A stretch of DNA of 64,000 nucleotides, taken from contig NZ_JBBEXE010000008.1 in assembly GCF_037645805.1 (NCBI RefSeq), positions 62,001 through 126,000 on the forward strand, in the 5' to 3' direction. The stretch is from Leptobacterium_A meishanense. GTDB lineage: Bacteria > Bacteroidota > Bacteroidia > Flavobacteriales > Flavobacteriaceae. The notes under the pieces were generated by a model. That model searched no databases. It was given only the letters and a program-made list of their open reading frames with translations, and was not told the DNA's origin. A program made the translations under genes and the position numbers. This document shows positions 53,517-62,654 of this stretch, one piece after another (position 1 is the first letter of the stretch; every line of letters starts with the position of its first letter).

Positions 53517-54599
53517 ATGACTGAAGAAGCATTTATACCTGCTCCCTATACAAAAATAATTGATAACGGGACAGTTGCATGGAAGGCCCCTAGTAATATT
53601 GCATTAGTTAAGTACTGGGGAAAAAAAGCCAATCAAATTCCTGCAAACCCTTCCATTAGTTTTACATTAAGCAATTGTACGACTGCTACTGAAGTTACTT
53701 TTAATAAGTTGCCAAAAAAAACAGAGTCCTATTCTTTTGAGCTTTTTTTTGAAGGGAAACCTAAGGATGAATTCAGACCAAAAATTGATGCATTTTTTGA
53801 ACGTATTGAAAGCTATGTGCCCTTTATAAGATCCTGTCATTTTACTATAAAAACTACTAATTCTTTTCCACATAGTAGCGGAATAGCCTCATCAGCCAGT
53901 AGTATGAGTGCTTTAGCACTGTGCCTTATGAGTATTGAAAAAACGCTCAACCCTGAAATAACAGAGACTTTTTTTAAACGAAAAGCATCTTTCTTGGCAC
54001 GATTAGGATCGGGCAGTGCATGCCGTAGCATAGAAGGAAATGTAGTGGTTTGGGGAAATCATGAAATGATAAAAGGAAGCTCAGACATATATGGAATACC
54101 ATATCCTTATGAGGTACATGAAGTGTTTAGAAAATACCAAGACACTATTTTATTGGTTGATAAAGGCGTAAAACAAGTAAGTAGTACACTCGGGCATAAT
54201 TTAATGAAGGGGCACCCATTTGCAGAGAGCCGTTTTTTGCAAGCGCATAAAAACCTGGACAACCTTCGACAAATATTTAAAGAAGGAGATATCCAAAAAT
54301 TTATTCAAGTAATAGAAAGTGAGGCATTGACCTTGCATGCGATGATGATGACAAGCACCCCGTATTTTATATTAATGAGGCCAAACACGCTAGAAATAAT
54401 TAATAAGATATGGTTGTTTAGAAAAGCAACAGGCTCTAAAGTATGTTTTACATTAGATGCCGGAGCCAATGTTCATCTTTTATATCCGGAGGAAGAGAAA
54501 GCAAAAGTTTTGGAATTTATTAAGAATGAGTTAGTTGCGTATTGTGAAAACGAACAGTATATTTGTGATTGTATTGGTTTTGGGGCGAAAAAAATATAA
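53517..54599 (+). CDS. mvaD: Diphosphomevalonate decarboxylase
   Basis: A 360-residue GHMP-family enzyme making isopentenyl diphosphate from mevalonate diphosphate. Motifs: APSNIALVKYWGKKANQIPANPSISFTLS near residues 23-50 (quoted core ALVKYWGK), SFPHSSGIASSASSMSALALCL (ATP/phosphate loop), LARLGSGSACRSIEGNVVVWG with the catalytic arginine region, and CFTLDAGANVHLLYPE. First gene of an isoprenoid transcript with mevalonate kinase and a UbiA prenyltransferase. Confidence 0.95.
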   Translation: MTEEAFIPAPYTKIIDNGTVAWKAPSNIALVKYWGKKANQIPANPSISFTLSNCTTATEVTFNKLPKKTESYSFELFFEGKPKDEFRPKIDAFFERIESYVPFIRSCHFTIKTTNSFPHSSGIASSASSMSALALCLMSIEKTLNPEITETFFKRKASFLARLGSGSACRSIEGNVVVWGNHEMIKGSSDIYGIPYPYEVHEVFRKYQDTILLVDKGVKQVSSTLGHNLMKGHPFAESRFLQAHKNLDNLRQIFKEGDIQKFIQVIESEALTLHAMMMTSTPYFILMRPNTLEIINKIWLFRKATGSKVCFTLDAGANVHLLYPEEEKAKVLEFIKNELVAYCENEQYICDCIGFGAKKI

Positions 54600-54644
54600 C
54601 TTGCTTTCAAATACAATAAATAACAGCCGATTATACATTAAAAT

Positions 54645-55583
54645 ATGAAAGGACCTTTGTTTTATGCTAAAATTCTCCTTTTTGGCGAATACGGAATTAT
54701 TAAAGATTCTAAAGGGCTATCAATACCTTATAGCTTTTATAATGGAGGATTAAAGCTAGCTTCAGAACCTGATCAGGAGATGAAGCGATCCAATGAAAAC
54801 CTCAAAAAATTTGCTGATTATCTAGAAGTGCTTCAAAAAGAACAATCCGAATTAGTAACCTTTGATTTAAATGCGTTAAAAAAAGACATAACATCTGGGA
54901 TGTATTTTGACAGTAGTATTCCGCAAGGCTATGGAGTAGGTAGTAGTGGGGCTTTGGTAGCTGCTGTTTATGATAAATATGCAAATGATAAAATTACAGT
55001 CCTTGAAAATTTAACCAGAGAAAAGTTGCTCAAACTTAAAGTGATATTTGGGGCGATGGAATCTTTTTTTCATGGAAAATCTTCGGGCTTAGACCCTCTC
55101 AATAGCTATTTGAGCATCCCAATCCTTATCAATTCCAAGGACAATATAGAGCCTACCGGCATTCCTTCTCAAAAGAAAAAAGGGAAAGGAGCTGTATTTT
55201 TATTAGACAGTGGTATAACAGGTGAAACTGCACCAATGGTGAGCATCTTTATGGAAAGCATGAAGCAGGAAGGCTTTCGTAAAATGATAAAAGACCAATT
55301 TGTTAAACATACAGATGCCTGTGTGGAAGACTTTCTTAAGGGAGACATAAAGTCACTTTTTGGAAACCTAAAGCAATTGTCACATGTAGTTTTAGACAAT
55401 TTTAAGCCAATGATCCCTGCGCAATTTCACAAGCTTTGGAAGGAAGGGATTGAAACAAATGACTATTATCTAAAACTTTGTGGTTCAGGCGGTGGAGGGT
55501 ATATCTTAGGCTTTACACAAGACATTGAAAGAACCAGAAAATCACTTAATAACTATCATTTAGAGGTGGTTTATAACTTCTAA
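54645..55583 (+). CDS. Mevalonate kinase-like GHMP kinase
   Basis: A 312-residue kinase. It begins FYAKILLFGEYGIIKDSKGLSIPY (GEYG motif), has the phosphate loop PQGYGVGSSGALVAAVYDKY near residues 95-114, KSSGLDPLNSYLS, and the third motif LKLCGSGGGGYILGF. This fits the Bacteroidota mevalonate kinase; phosphorylation of mevalonate is inferred from resemblance and from mvaD directly upstream (45 bases). Confidence 0.9.
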   Translation: MKGPLFYAKILLFGEYGIIKDSKGLSIPYSFYNGGLKLASEPDQEMKRSNENLKKFADYLEVLQKEQSELVTFDLNALKKDITSGMYFDSSIPQGYGVGSSGALVAAVYDKYANDKITVLENLTREKLLKLKVIFGAMESFFHGKSSGLDPLNSYLSIPILINSKDNIEPTGIPSQKKKGKGAVFLLDSGITGETAPMVSIFMESMKQEGFRKMIKDQFVKHTDACVEDFLKGDIKSLFGNLKQLSHVVLDNFKPMIPAQFHKLWKEGIETNDYYLKLCGSGGGGYILGFTQDIERTRKSLNNYHLEVVYNF

Positions 55584-55594
55584 CCCCCATCTCT

Positions 55595-56500
55595 ATGATA
55601 AGCCGGAGAAACAAACTGATTGTCCTCAAGTTTTTGAGCCTTTTTTCAGTGGTTCGGGGGTACAATGTACTTGTTATTACCATTGCACAATATTTAGCTT
55701 CCATTTATATCCTGGCTCCCGATTGGCCATTGCGGAAAGTAGTGTTAGATAGTAATCTTTTTGCTATTGTAACAGCGTCTGCACTAGCAATAGCTTCCGG
55801 ATATATCATCAATAATTTTTATGATGCAGAAAAAGACCTGATCAATCGGCCAAGAAAAACAATGCTTGATAGGTTGGTAAGTCAAAACACCAAATTATCC
55901 GGCTATTTTATCCTCAATCTTATGTCGGTCATTTTTGCCAGTTATGTATCCTTTCGCGCAGTTGTTTTTTTCTCTGCATATATATTTGGTATCTGGCTGT
56001 ACTCGCACCGACTTAAAAAAATCCCATTTGTTGGGAACCTCGTAGCAGCATTATTGGCAATTACACCTTTCTTTGCGGTATTTATCTACTATAAAAATGT
56101 TGAAACAGTCATTTTTGTACATGCTACTTTTTTGTTTGTACTCATCGCCATGCGGGAACTTGTAAAAGATTTGGAAAATTTAAAAGGGGATTTAATAACA
56201 GGATATAAGACCATACCGGTGCTTTATGGAGAAAATGTGTCCAAAATATTTTTAACAGTACTGGCGCTTTTTACCTTAGTTCCTTCCTATCTCTTGATTG
56301 CCTATTTTTCAATTGGCTATATGTACCTTTATTTTTATGCAAGTGCTGTTTTACTAATCGTTTTCATATTCTTTTTATGGAAGTCTAAGTATAAACTCCA
56401 TTACATTGTGTTACATTCTATTTTAAAATTAATCATTGTAGCAGGGGTGTTCAGTATCCTATTGATTGACATTGACTTAGTTTTAAATAGGATACTATAA
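55595..56500 (+). CDS. UbiA-family prenyltransferase (GGGP synthase-like)
   Basis: A 301-residue membrane protein with about eight spans. First aspartate motif NNFYDAEKDLINRPRKT near residue 72 and second VKDLENLKGDLITGYKTIP near 190 are the Mg-diphosphate sites of UbiA enzymes. Among them it looks closest to the geranylgeranylglycerol-phosphate type annotated in flavobacteria, but quinone or other prenyl acceptors cannot be excluded. It follows the kinase by 11 bases, so prenyl donor supply and use are in one operon. Confidence 0.88.
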   Translation: MISRRNKLIVLKFLSLFSVVRGYNVLVITIAQYLASIYILAPDWPLRKVVLDSNLFAIVTASALAIASGYIINNFYDAEKDLINRPRKTMLDRLVSQNTKLSGYFILNLMSVIFASYVSFRAVVFFSAYIFGIWLYSHRLKKIPFVGNLVAALLAITPFFAVFIYYKNVETVIFVHATFLFVLIAMRELVKDLENLKGDLITGYKTIPVLYGENVSKIFLTVLALFTLVPSYLLIAYFSIGYMYLYFYASAVLLIVFIFFLWKSKYKLHYIVLHSILKLIIVAGVFSILLIDIDLVLNRIL

Positions 56501-56529
56501 AAGTTTTACGCTCCCTCTTTTTACTTTAC

Positions 56530-56537
56530 TACCTTTG
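56530..56537 (+). promoter_or_regulatory. Putative -7 element for the pseudouridine synthase gene
   Basis: TACCTTTG matches TAnnTTTG and ends 15 bases before the ATG at 56553. Confidence 0.45.
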
Positions 56538-56552
56538 CAACAAATTCTTTTT

Positions 56553-57398
56553 ATGAGTAGGACAGATAAAAATAAAGGTGGAAAAGCTTCTGGGAGACAA
56601 GGAGGGCAATATCGGAAGAAGAGCTATGCAAGAGGAAATGCACCCATAAAAACACAGCGAAATGTTACATCCAAAACCTATAAAGAACCGAACGAGCTAC
56701 GTTTGAATAAATACATTGCGAATTCCGGGATCTGTTCACGCCGCGATGCGGACATTTATATAGTGTCGGGGAATGTAATAGTTAACGGTAAAGTAATCAC
56801 AGAACTGGGTTATAAGGTAAAGTTGGCTGACGAAGTCCGTTTTGATGGAAAACTCATTACCCCCGAAAAAAAAGAATATGTATTACTCAACAAACCCAAA
56901 GGATTTATTACTACTACAAAAGATGAGAAAGGAAGGCGTACGGTCATGGAACTCGTATCAAAAGCATCTAAATCCAGATTAGTGCCAGTAGGTCGTTTAG
57001 ATAGAAATACTATCGGATTATTATTGTTTACCAATGATGGCGAATTGGCTAAGAAATTGACACACCCAAAGCATGGCATCCAAAAATTATATCATGTAGA
57101 ACTAAATACCAGTTTGAAACATACCGATCTAAAAAAAATAGCAACGGGACTAACATTGGAAGATGGATTTGTAGAGGTAGATGATGTCAGCTATATAGAA
57201 GGTGCTCCAAAAAGAGAAGTAGGTATAAAAATTCATAGTGGTAGAAACCGTATTGTCCGTCGGATATTTGAACACTTAGGATATGAAGTAATTAAGTTAG
57301 ACCGAGTGGTGTTTGCAGGCCTTACCAAAAAAGATTTACCACGAGGTACGTGGCGCCATCTTACCAAACAAGAGGTGATTAATTTAAAAATGTTATAA
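56553..57398 (+). CDS. rRNA pseudouridine synthase, RluB/RsuA family
   Basis: A 281-residue enzyme. A basic, Gly-rich N-terminal tail (MSRTDKNKGGKASGRQGG) precedes an S4 domain (LRLNKYIANSGICSRRDADIYI) and the RsuA-type catalytic domain with LVPVGRLDRNTIGLLLFTNDG (catalytic Asp near residue 151) and KIHSGRNRIVRRIFEHLGYEV. It converts specific uridines in ribosomal RNA. The ATG at 56553 suits the promoter; six codons upstream look non-coding. Confidence 0.93.
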   Translation: MSRTDKNKGGKASGRQGGQYRKKSYARGNAPIKTQRNVTSKTYKEPNELRLNKYIANSGICSRRDADIYIVSGNVIVNGKVITELGYKVKLADEVRFDGKLITPEKKEYVLLNKPKGFITTTKDEKGRRTVMELVSKASKSRLVPVGRLDRNTIGLLLFTNDGELAKKLTHPKHGIQKLYHVELNTSLKHTDLKKIATGLTLEDGFVEVDDVSYIEGAPKREVGIKIHSGRNRIVRRIFEHLGYEVIKLDRVVFAGLTKKDLPRGTWRHLTKQEVINLKML

Positions 57399-57404
57399 CC
57401 TTTA

Positions 57405-58226
57405 CTATTCTTTACTCAAAATAAAATCTACAGCAGCTTCTGCATGTAACAATGTAGTATTAAACGAGGGGATAGTTAAATCCTCTTCCTTTATAATTAA
57501 GGGAAACTCTGTGCACCCTAAAATGATCCCTTCTGCACCTTGATCTTGGAGCATTTTTATTTGACTGAGGACATATTGTTTCGTTGAGTCTTTAAAAATT
57601 CCTACTGTGAGTTCTTTTTGGATGATTTCATGCAGTTTTGATTGAGCAGCGGCATTAGGGACAATAACATCAACTTGGTAGTTTTCAGCAATCCTTTTTT
57701 TAATGAAGTCACCTTCCATAGTATATTTAGTCCCGATCAAACCAACTTTTTTAAGTTGTTTCTGTTTTATGGCCACTCCCGTTTTATCTGCAATATGGAT
57801 TATTGGAATGTTTGACCCTTTTACGACCATATCATACACTTTATGTGGCGTATTAGCACAGAAAAGTACGCTTTCAGCTCCTGCGTTTTCTAGCTGCTTA
57901 GTTGCACCTATGAGCATAGCTGCAATACCGTCCCAATCATTGGCTTTTTGTAATTCAAATACTTTTTGTTGGTTTAGATTGTACATAACCAATGGAGGAT
58001 TGGTATTATTGCCAAAAGAATCATTGACCATTTGATTGATATATCGATAATAATCGATGGTAGAATGCCAGGAGGTGCCTCCAATTAACCCTATAGTTTT
58101 CATGTCGGTTATACTGTCTGTCATAGTAACAGGTTTTATTGTCGAAGTATTATTAGAAAGCTGTTTTTTTTCTCCATTGCATGAAAGAGAAACACAAAAT
58201 AATATGATTAAATAGCACTTTTTCAT
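57405..58226 (-). CDS. Exported aspartate/glutamate racemase-like lipoprotein
   Basis: A 273-residue protein; the ATG at 58226 gives signal MKKCYLIILFCVSLSCNGEKK, a probable lipoprotein. The body is the aspartate racemase fold: IGLIGGTSWHSTIDYYRYINQ, first catalytic Cys in ESVLFCANTPHKV, second in GIILGCTEFPLII. Racemases of this family are normally cytoplasmic; an envelope-anchored one suggests handling of D- or L-acidic amino acids, or hydantoin-like compounds, outside the membrane. Last gene of the LysR-MBL-racemase transcript. Confidence 0.85.
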   Translation of the reverse strand: MKKCYLIILFCVSLSCNGEKKQLSNNTSTIKPVTMTDSITDMKTIGLIGGTSWHSTIDYYRYINQMVNDSFGNNTNPPLVMYNLNQQKVFELQKANDWDGIAAMLIGATKQLENAGAESVLFCANTPHKVYDMVVKGSNIPIIHIADKTGVAIKQKQLKKVGLIGTKYTMEGDFIKKRIAENYQVDVIVPNAAAQSKLHEIIQKELTVGIFKDSTKQYVLSQIKMLQDQGAEGIILGCTEFPLIIKEEDLTIPSFNTTLLHAEAAVDFILSKE

Positions 58227-58244
58227 ATAAATAGTGAAATACAA

Positions 58245-59171
58245 TTAATAAGCATCTAAATCCTTTCCTACCACTACTTTCCCTTTGTATTTGGTTGCAA
58301 CCTCATCAAGAAGGTCTTTATCCGTTGCCCCCCAAAATAAGATATGGTACAATATAACCAATCCCGGTTGTGCCTGTTTTGCAATTTCCCCAATCTCTAG
58401 GGTCGAAGTATGGTTCCGGGCATGGTACTTTTTCCAAAAATCATCTTTTTTATCATACCCTTTTTTATAATACACTTCATGCAATAAAATATCAGCCCCT
58501 TTTGCATATTCAATGATTTTTTCTGAGTAAGCAGAGTCACCCGATATTACAATCACTTTGTCTGGCGTAGTAAACCTGTACCCCCAAGCATTGGGCCAGG
58601 AACCATGTGGAACAGGGAAGGCCTCTACTTTTACATTTTCATCCTCATAAACAACACCTTCCTTTTTAATCTCATGACTGTTTACACGCCACCCTTGATC
58701 ATTGGCAGGTTCCAATCCATACAAACGGTATTTAATGTCCTCTTTGTAAGCCTGTAGAATATGATGTGTCATCTCATTAATTCCTTCAGGCCCATATACT
58801 TCAAGAGGTTCATCCCGTTCCAGTACCCAAGGCGTAAAAATAAGATCAGGATATCCGGTAGTATGATCAGAATGAAGATGGGTTAAGAAAGCCCGTTTAA
58901 TGTTTTTCACTTCCAACCCTTTTATAGTGCCACCATAAGTAGGCGACATGGCAGACGCTTTCCGGATAAGCCCGGGGCCAAAATCAACAATATAAGGAAC
59001 GTCATTTACGATAATAGCAGTAGATGGTCCCGATTGGTATGGGGAGGGATTGGGAGTGCCCGTTCCCAATAAAACTACTTTAGTAATATCAGAATTAGAG
59101 AAATCTTTTTGCGCAACTATTTTATATTGAAATGATATTAATAGAATAAAAACGAGCAGTACATTTTTCAT
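58245..59171 (-). CDS. Exported MBL-fold metallo-hydrolase
   Basis: A 308-residue protein with signal peptide (MKNVLLVFILLISFQYKIVAQ). The metallo-beta-lactamase fold is clear: VVLLGTGTPNPSPYQSGPST, metal site THLHSDHTTGYPDL near residue 98, VISGDSAYSEKI, ILLHEVYY and a late RNHTS / ILYHIL His pair. It resembles the RNase Z/arylsulfatase branch, but export argues for a small-molecule substrate. Lies 11 bases after lysR and 18 before the racemase-like gene. Confidence 0.88.
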   Translation of the reverse strand: MKNVLLVFILLISFQYKIVAQKDFSNSDITKVVLLGTGTPNPSPYQSGPSTAIIVNDVPYIVDFGPGLIRKASAMSPTYGGTIKGLEVKNIKRAFLTHLHSDHTTGYPDLIFTPWVLERDEPLEVYGPEGINEMTHHILQAYKEDIKYRLYGLEPANDQGWRVNSHEIKKEGVVYEDENVKVEAFPVPHGSWPNAWGYRFTTPDKVIVISGDSAYSEKIIEYAKGADILLHEVYYKKGYDKKDDFWKKYHARNHTSTLEIGEIAKQAQPGLVILYHILFWGATDKDLLDEVATKYKGKVVVGKDLDAY

Positions 59172-59182
59172 GGATAAGGCAT

Positions 59183-60088
59183 TTATATTTTTAGCGAAGA
59201 TAAACTTTTATAACTTTTTGAGTCTTTTAGTTGTGCCAAAAGTTCCGGGTATTCAACTTCAAAATCTTCATTCCATATCATGGTAAGCTCAGCTTTTTGA
59301 GGAATATTTTTTAGTTCAATAACCTTTACAGGAAGCTCTTGTTTATGAAGCGATGTTTTTGGTTCAATACAAATTCCCATACCAGCCTCTACCAACTTAA
59401 AACTGGTACTTGCCGAACTGGTAATGTGGGTTACTTTTGGCACAAAACCTGCATCCAGACAAATAGATTCTATAATCCGAAGATAGTTAGATCCGTCAGC
59501 CATAGGCGGAAATATAAACTCTTCGTTGGCAAAGGCAGAAAAATCACTATAGTTCTCTTGGCTAATAGGGTGGGCCATTGGTACTAGGACTACAAAATTA
59601 TCCAGACTGAGACGCTCTCCTTTTAATTCAGGAGGAATAAGCGGGTTTGTGGCAAAGCCAATATCTAGTTTTTTACTTTGCAATGCTTGGAATTGTCCCC
59701 TGTTATTAATTTCCATTAAGATAGTTTTTACGCCGGGTTTGGACATTCGTATTTTCTTGATAACTTCTGGTAATATAGTTTGCATAACCGAATGCGTGAA
59801 ACCTATCCGTATTTCTCCAGAACCTTGTTCGGCGATCTCTTTTGCCTTTTCATTAATACGCTCTATTTGCGCAAGTATTTTTTCAATTTCCTTTATAAAA
59901 TAGCTGCCCGGAGCAGTTAACTCAACATTACGCTTATCACGAACAAATAATTTAACACCAACCTCTTCTTCCAATTGCCGTATTTGCCTGCTTAGCGCAG
60001 GCTGAACAATGTTTACTTCCTGAGCAGCCTTGGTAAAATGTAACTTCTTTGCCAGTACAAGAGCATTTCGTAATTGTTGTAAATTCAT
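59183..60088 (-). CDS. LysR-family transcriptional regulator
   Basis: A 301-residue regulator with the N-terminal winged helix LHFTKAAQEVNIVQPALSRQIRQLEEEVGVKLFVRD and a periplasmic-binding-like effector domain. It heads the MBL-racemase transcript and is divergent from the oxidase-dehydrogenase genes; the 75-base gap holds a perfect inverted repeat. It probably controls both sides and itself. A TATATTTG on the minus strand at 60093-60100 ends only four bases before the ATG, so a near-leaderless message is possible. Confidence 0.93.
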   Translation of the reverse strand: MNLQQLRNALVLAKKLHFTKAAQEVNIVQPALSRQIRQLEEEVGVKLFVRDKRNVELTAPGSYFIKEIEKILAQIERINEKAKEIAEQGSGEIRIGFTHSVMQTILPEVIKKIRMSKPGVKTILMEINNRGQFQALQSKKLDIGFATNPLIPPELKGERLSLDNFVVLVPMAHPISQENYSDFSAFANEEFIFPPMADGSNYLRIIESICLDAGFVPKVTHITSSASTSFKLVEAGMGICIEPKTSLHKQELPVKVIELKNIPQKAELTMIWNEDFEVEYPELLAQLKDSKSYKSLSSLKI

Positions 60089-60119
60089 AATACAAATATA
60101 TTATTAATTGATTAAAATT

Positions 60120-60148
60120 AAACATTTATTTTTATTAATGAAATGTTT
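60120..60148. promoter_or_regulatory. LysR-type operator in the divergent promoter region
   Basis: AAACATTT (60120-60127) and AAATGTTT (60141-60148) are perfect inverted repeats with 13 bases between, containing the T-N11-A pattern bound by LysR regulators. It sits between lysR and the FAD oxidase gene. Confidence 0.55.
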
Positions 60149-60163
60149 TATCTTCGCTTTGCC

Positions 60164-61564
60164 ATGCAAAATAATAGCCTTATCAGTAGCATAATGAGTG
60201 AGTTAGGTGAGGAAGTGTTGTTAATGGGACAACATCTGGAAGGACGTCATGACCATATTTGGAACATGGGTACCCCTATAAAGGCAAAGATGGTGGTACT
60301 GCCTAGATCGACAGAAGAAGTATCAGCTCTCTGTAAAATATGTAATGAACATGGACAAAGGGTTACTATACATGGAGGTCTGACAGGTCTGGTAGGGGGA
60401 ACGAGGTCTAATGAGGAAGATTTGGTCATTAGCTTAGAGCGAATGAATAAGATAGAGGAAGTGGATGAGTTAAGCCGGACGATGACTGTCCAAGCAGGAG
60501 CCATATTAGAAGAAATACATGAGGAGGTATCAAAAAAACAGCTGTTTTTCCCATTAAACTTCGGTGCAAAAGGATCAGCCCAAATAGGGGGATGTATTGC
60601 AACCAATGCCGGGGGATTGAGGGTGTTGAGGTATGGCATGACAAGAAATATGATTTTAGGACTAGAAACCGTTTTGGCAGACGGCACCATCATACGTTCA
60701 TTGAAAAAAATTATTAAAAACAATACCGGCTACGATTTGAATCAATTATTTATTGGTTCTGAAGGTACCTTAGGGATTGTTACTCGGGCAGTATTAAAAT
60801 TAGAAGAAGAGCCGGTTAGTCGCAATAATGCCTTTATTGCATTCAAAAAATATACTGATGTAGTAGCATTTTTGAAATATGCAGACAAGAAATTCTCGGG
60901 ACAATTAAGTGGTTTTGAAATTATGTGGGGAGATACATACCAAGCATTAACATCCCCACCATCCTCTTTTAGGCCACCTATACAGCAAGGTTCTGAATTT
61001 TATGTGCTGATAGAAACTTTGGGGAGCAATCAGGAAGAAGGACGAAAAGAAATGGAATCAGTATTGGAAGGCGCTATGCAAAAAGGTATGCTAGAAGATG
61101 CGGTAATAGCTTATTCAGCTGCTGATATGGATTGGTTTTGGAATATTAGGGAAGATGTAGGGATGATAAATACCCTATCGCCGTACCAGCAACATTTTGA
61201 TATTAGTATTCCGGTTGATAGAATAGCCATATATGTTGAAAAAGTAAAAGAAAAATTAAAAGAAATATCAAAAATTAAGCATGTACATGCTTTTGGACAT
61301 TTGGCAGATGGGAACATTCATTTTATTGTCGGAAAAGAGAACAATGAAGAAGGGCTCAAACAAAAAATTAATGAAATAGTGTATTCGCCATTAAAAGAAT
61401 TGAATGGATCTATATCTGCAGAGCATGGAATAGGAATTGACAAAAAAAAATGGCTGTCTGTTAGCCGGACAAAGGAAGAAATTGAATTAATGAAACGTAT
61501 AAAAGAAGCGTTTGATCCAAAAGGGATTTTAAATCCCGGTAGGATATTAAATAAAATAAATTAA
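60164..61564 (+). CDS. FAD-linked oxidase (D-2-hydroxyacid dehydrogenase type)
   Basis: A 466-residue GlcD-like flavoenzyme; the ATG at 60164 is used. FAD-binding part: VTIHGGLTGLVGGTRSNEEDLVISLERM near residue 67, GGCIATNAGGLRVLRYGMTRNMILGLETVLADG near 150. C-terminal half: HAFGHLADGNIHFIVG and the end SISAEHGIGIDKKKW ... FDPKGILNPGRIL, all typical of D-lactate/D-2-hydroxyglutarate dehydrogenases. It should oxidise a D-2-hydroxy acid to the 2-oxo acid. Overlaps the following dehydrogenase by one base (TAATG). Confidence 0.9.
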   Translation: MQNNSLISSIMSELGEEVLLMGQHLEGRHDHIWNMGTPIKAKMVVLPRSTEEVSALCKICNEHGQRVTIHGGLTGLVGGTRSNEEDLVISLERMNKIEEVDELSRTMTVQAGAILEEIHEEVSKKQLFFPLNFGAKGSAQIGGCIATNAGGLRVLRYGMTRNMILGLETVLADGTIIRSLKKIIKNNTGYDLNQLFIGSEGTLGIVTRAVLKLEEEPVSRNNAFIAFKKYTDVVAFLKYADKKFSGQLSGFEIMWGDTYQALTSPPSSFRPPIQQGSEFYVLIETLGSNQEEGRKEMESVLEGAMQKGMLEDAVIAYSAADMDWFWNIREDVGMINTLSPYQQHFDISIPVDRIAIYVEKVKEKLKEISKIKHVHAFGHLADGNIHFIVGKENNEEGLKQKINEIVYSPLKELNGSISAEHGIGIDKKKWLSVSRTKEEIELMKRIKEAFDPKGILNPGRILNKIN

Positions 61565-62643
61565 TGGAATTAGAAAGCGTACTTAAAGAATGGGGAGGGG
61601 AAACACTCGTCACTCATTATGATAATGAGACTGGTGCATGGATCATTATAGCTGTTCACTCAACCGAAAGAGGCCCGGCGGCCGGAGGTACCCGTATGAT
61701 GAACTATGACTCTCTGGAAGAAGCTACAGAAGATGCCCTGAAGCTTTCTAAAGCAATGACATACAAATTTGCCACCGTTAATATGCAATGGGGAGGAGGT
61801 AAAACAGTTATATTAACCCCTCCGGGAATATTGACCCCTGAAGAACGAAAAGGGCTTCTATTACGGTTTGGAAGCCTCGTAAAAGGACTGAATGGAAGAT
61901 ACTATGCCGGTCCGGATATTGGTACCTCTTCAGGAGATATGGATGTTTTATATCAAACAGCAGGACCCTATGTCTTTTCTAGGACAGAAGCAGCCGGAGG
62001 AGCCGGATCATCCTCAATCCCAACAGCACATGGTGTCTTTGCAGGAATTCAAGCTTCCTGTGATGAGTTGTATGGAGCATCAAGCCCTTTGGGGAAAACA
62101 GTTTTAGTGCAAGGAGCGGGTAATGTAGGGGGGTTATTGATGGAGCTTCTCAGAAAAGCGGGGGCCAAGGTTCTCTTTACAGAAACCAATGAAGACCGTA
62201 TCCATAAGTATAGTGTAGAACAAGACTACCAATATGTAAACCCAAACGAAATATATAAAACAGCGTGCGATATATTTGCACCTTGTGCGCAGGGTGGGAT
62301 ACTTAGTTCGGAAACCATCCCATTATTAAAATGTAAAGCAGTTGTGGGAGCAGCCAATAATCAGCTTGCAACTCCTGAAGATGCCGAAAGACTTCGTGAA
62401 AGAGGTATTTTATATGCTCCTGATTATGTAGTGAGCCTTGGAGGGGCTATGGGGATAACTATTATTGAAGCAGAAGGAGTGCCCAAAGAAGAAAGCTTTG
62501 AAAATGTCAAAAAAGCTATTTCAGGAACGCTGGCAGAAATATATAAAAAATCAAAAGAAGAAGGAATAACAACGGTTAAAGCAGCTGAATATATAGCTGT
62601 AAGAAGAATAGAGAAAACAAAAGCGAAACAAATAATAGAATAA
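61564..62643 (+). CDS. Glu/Leu/Phe/Val dehydrogenase family protein
   Basis: A 359-residue NAD(P)-dependent amino-acid dehydrogenase closest to leucine dehydrogenase. Catalytic lysines are kept in KAMTYKFATVNMQWGGGKTVI near residues 59-80, the catalytic Asp in YAGPDIGTSSGDMD, and the Rossmann loop VLVQGAGNVGGLLME near 180. The reaction would join a 2-oxo acid and ammonia to an L-amino acid, or the reverse. Direct coupling to the FAD oxidase suggests a 2-hydroxy acid to amino acid (or reverse) route. Substrate unknown. Confidence 0.9.
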   Translation: MELESVLKEWGGETLVTHYDNETGAWIIIAVHSTERGPAAGGTRMMNYDSLEEATEDALKLSKAMTYKFATVNMQWGGGKTVILTPPGILTPEERKGLLLRFGSLVKGLNGRYYAGPDIGTSSGDMDVLYQTAGPYVFSRTEAAGGAGSSSIPTAHGVFAGIQASCDELYGASSPLGKTVLVQGAGNVGGLLMELLRKAGAKVLFTETNEDRIHKYSVEQDYQYVNPNEIYKTACDIFAPCAQGGILSSETIPLLKCKAVVGAANNQLATPEDAERLRERGILYAPDYVVSLGGAMGITIIEAEGVPKEESFENVKKAISGTLAEIYKKSKEEGITTVKAAEYIAVRRIEKTKAKQIIE

Positions 62644-62654
62644 AATTAATACTC

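Noticed and set aside
60247..60723. A 158-residue reading frame antisense to the FAD oxidase
   Set aside because: Fully inside a well-supported gene and without domain features.
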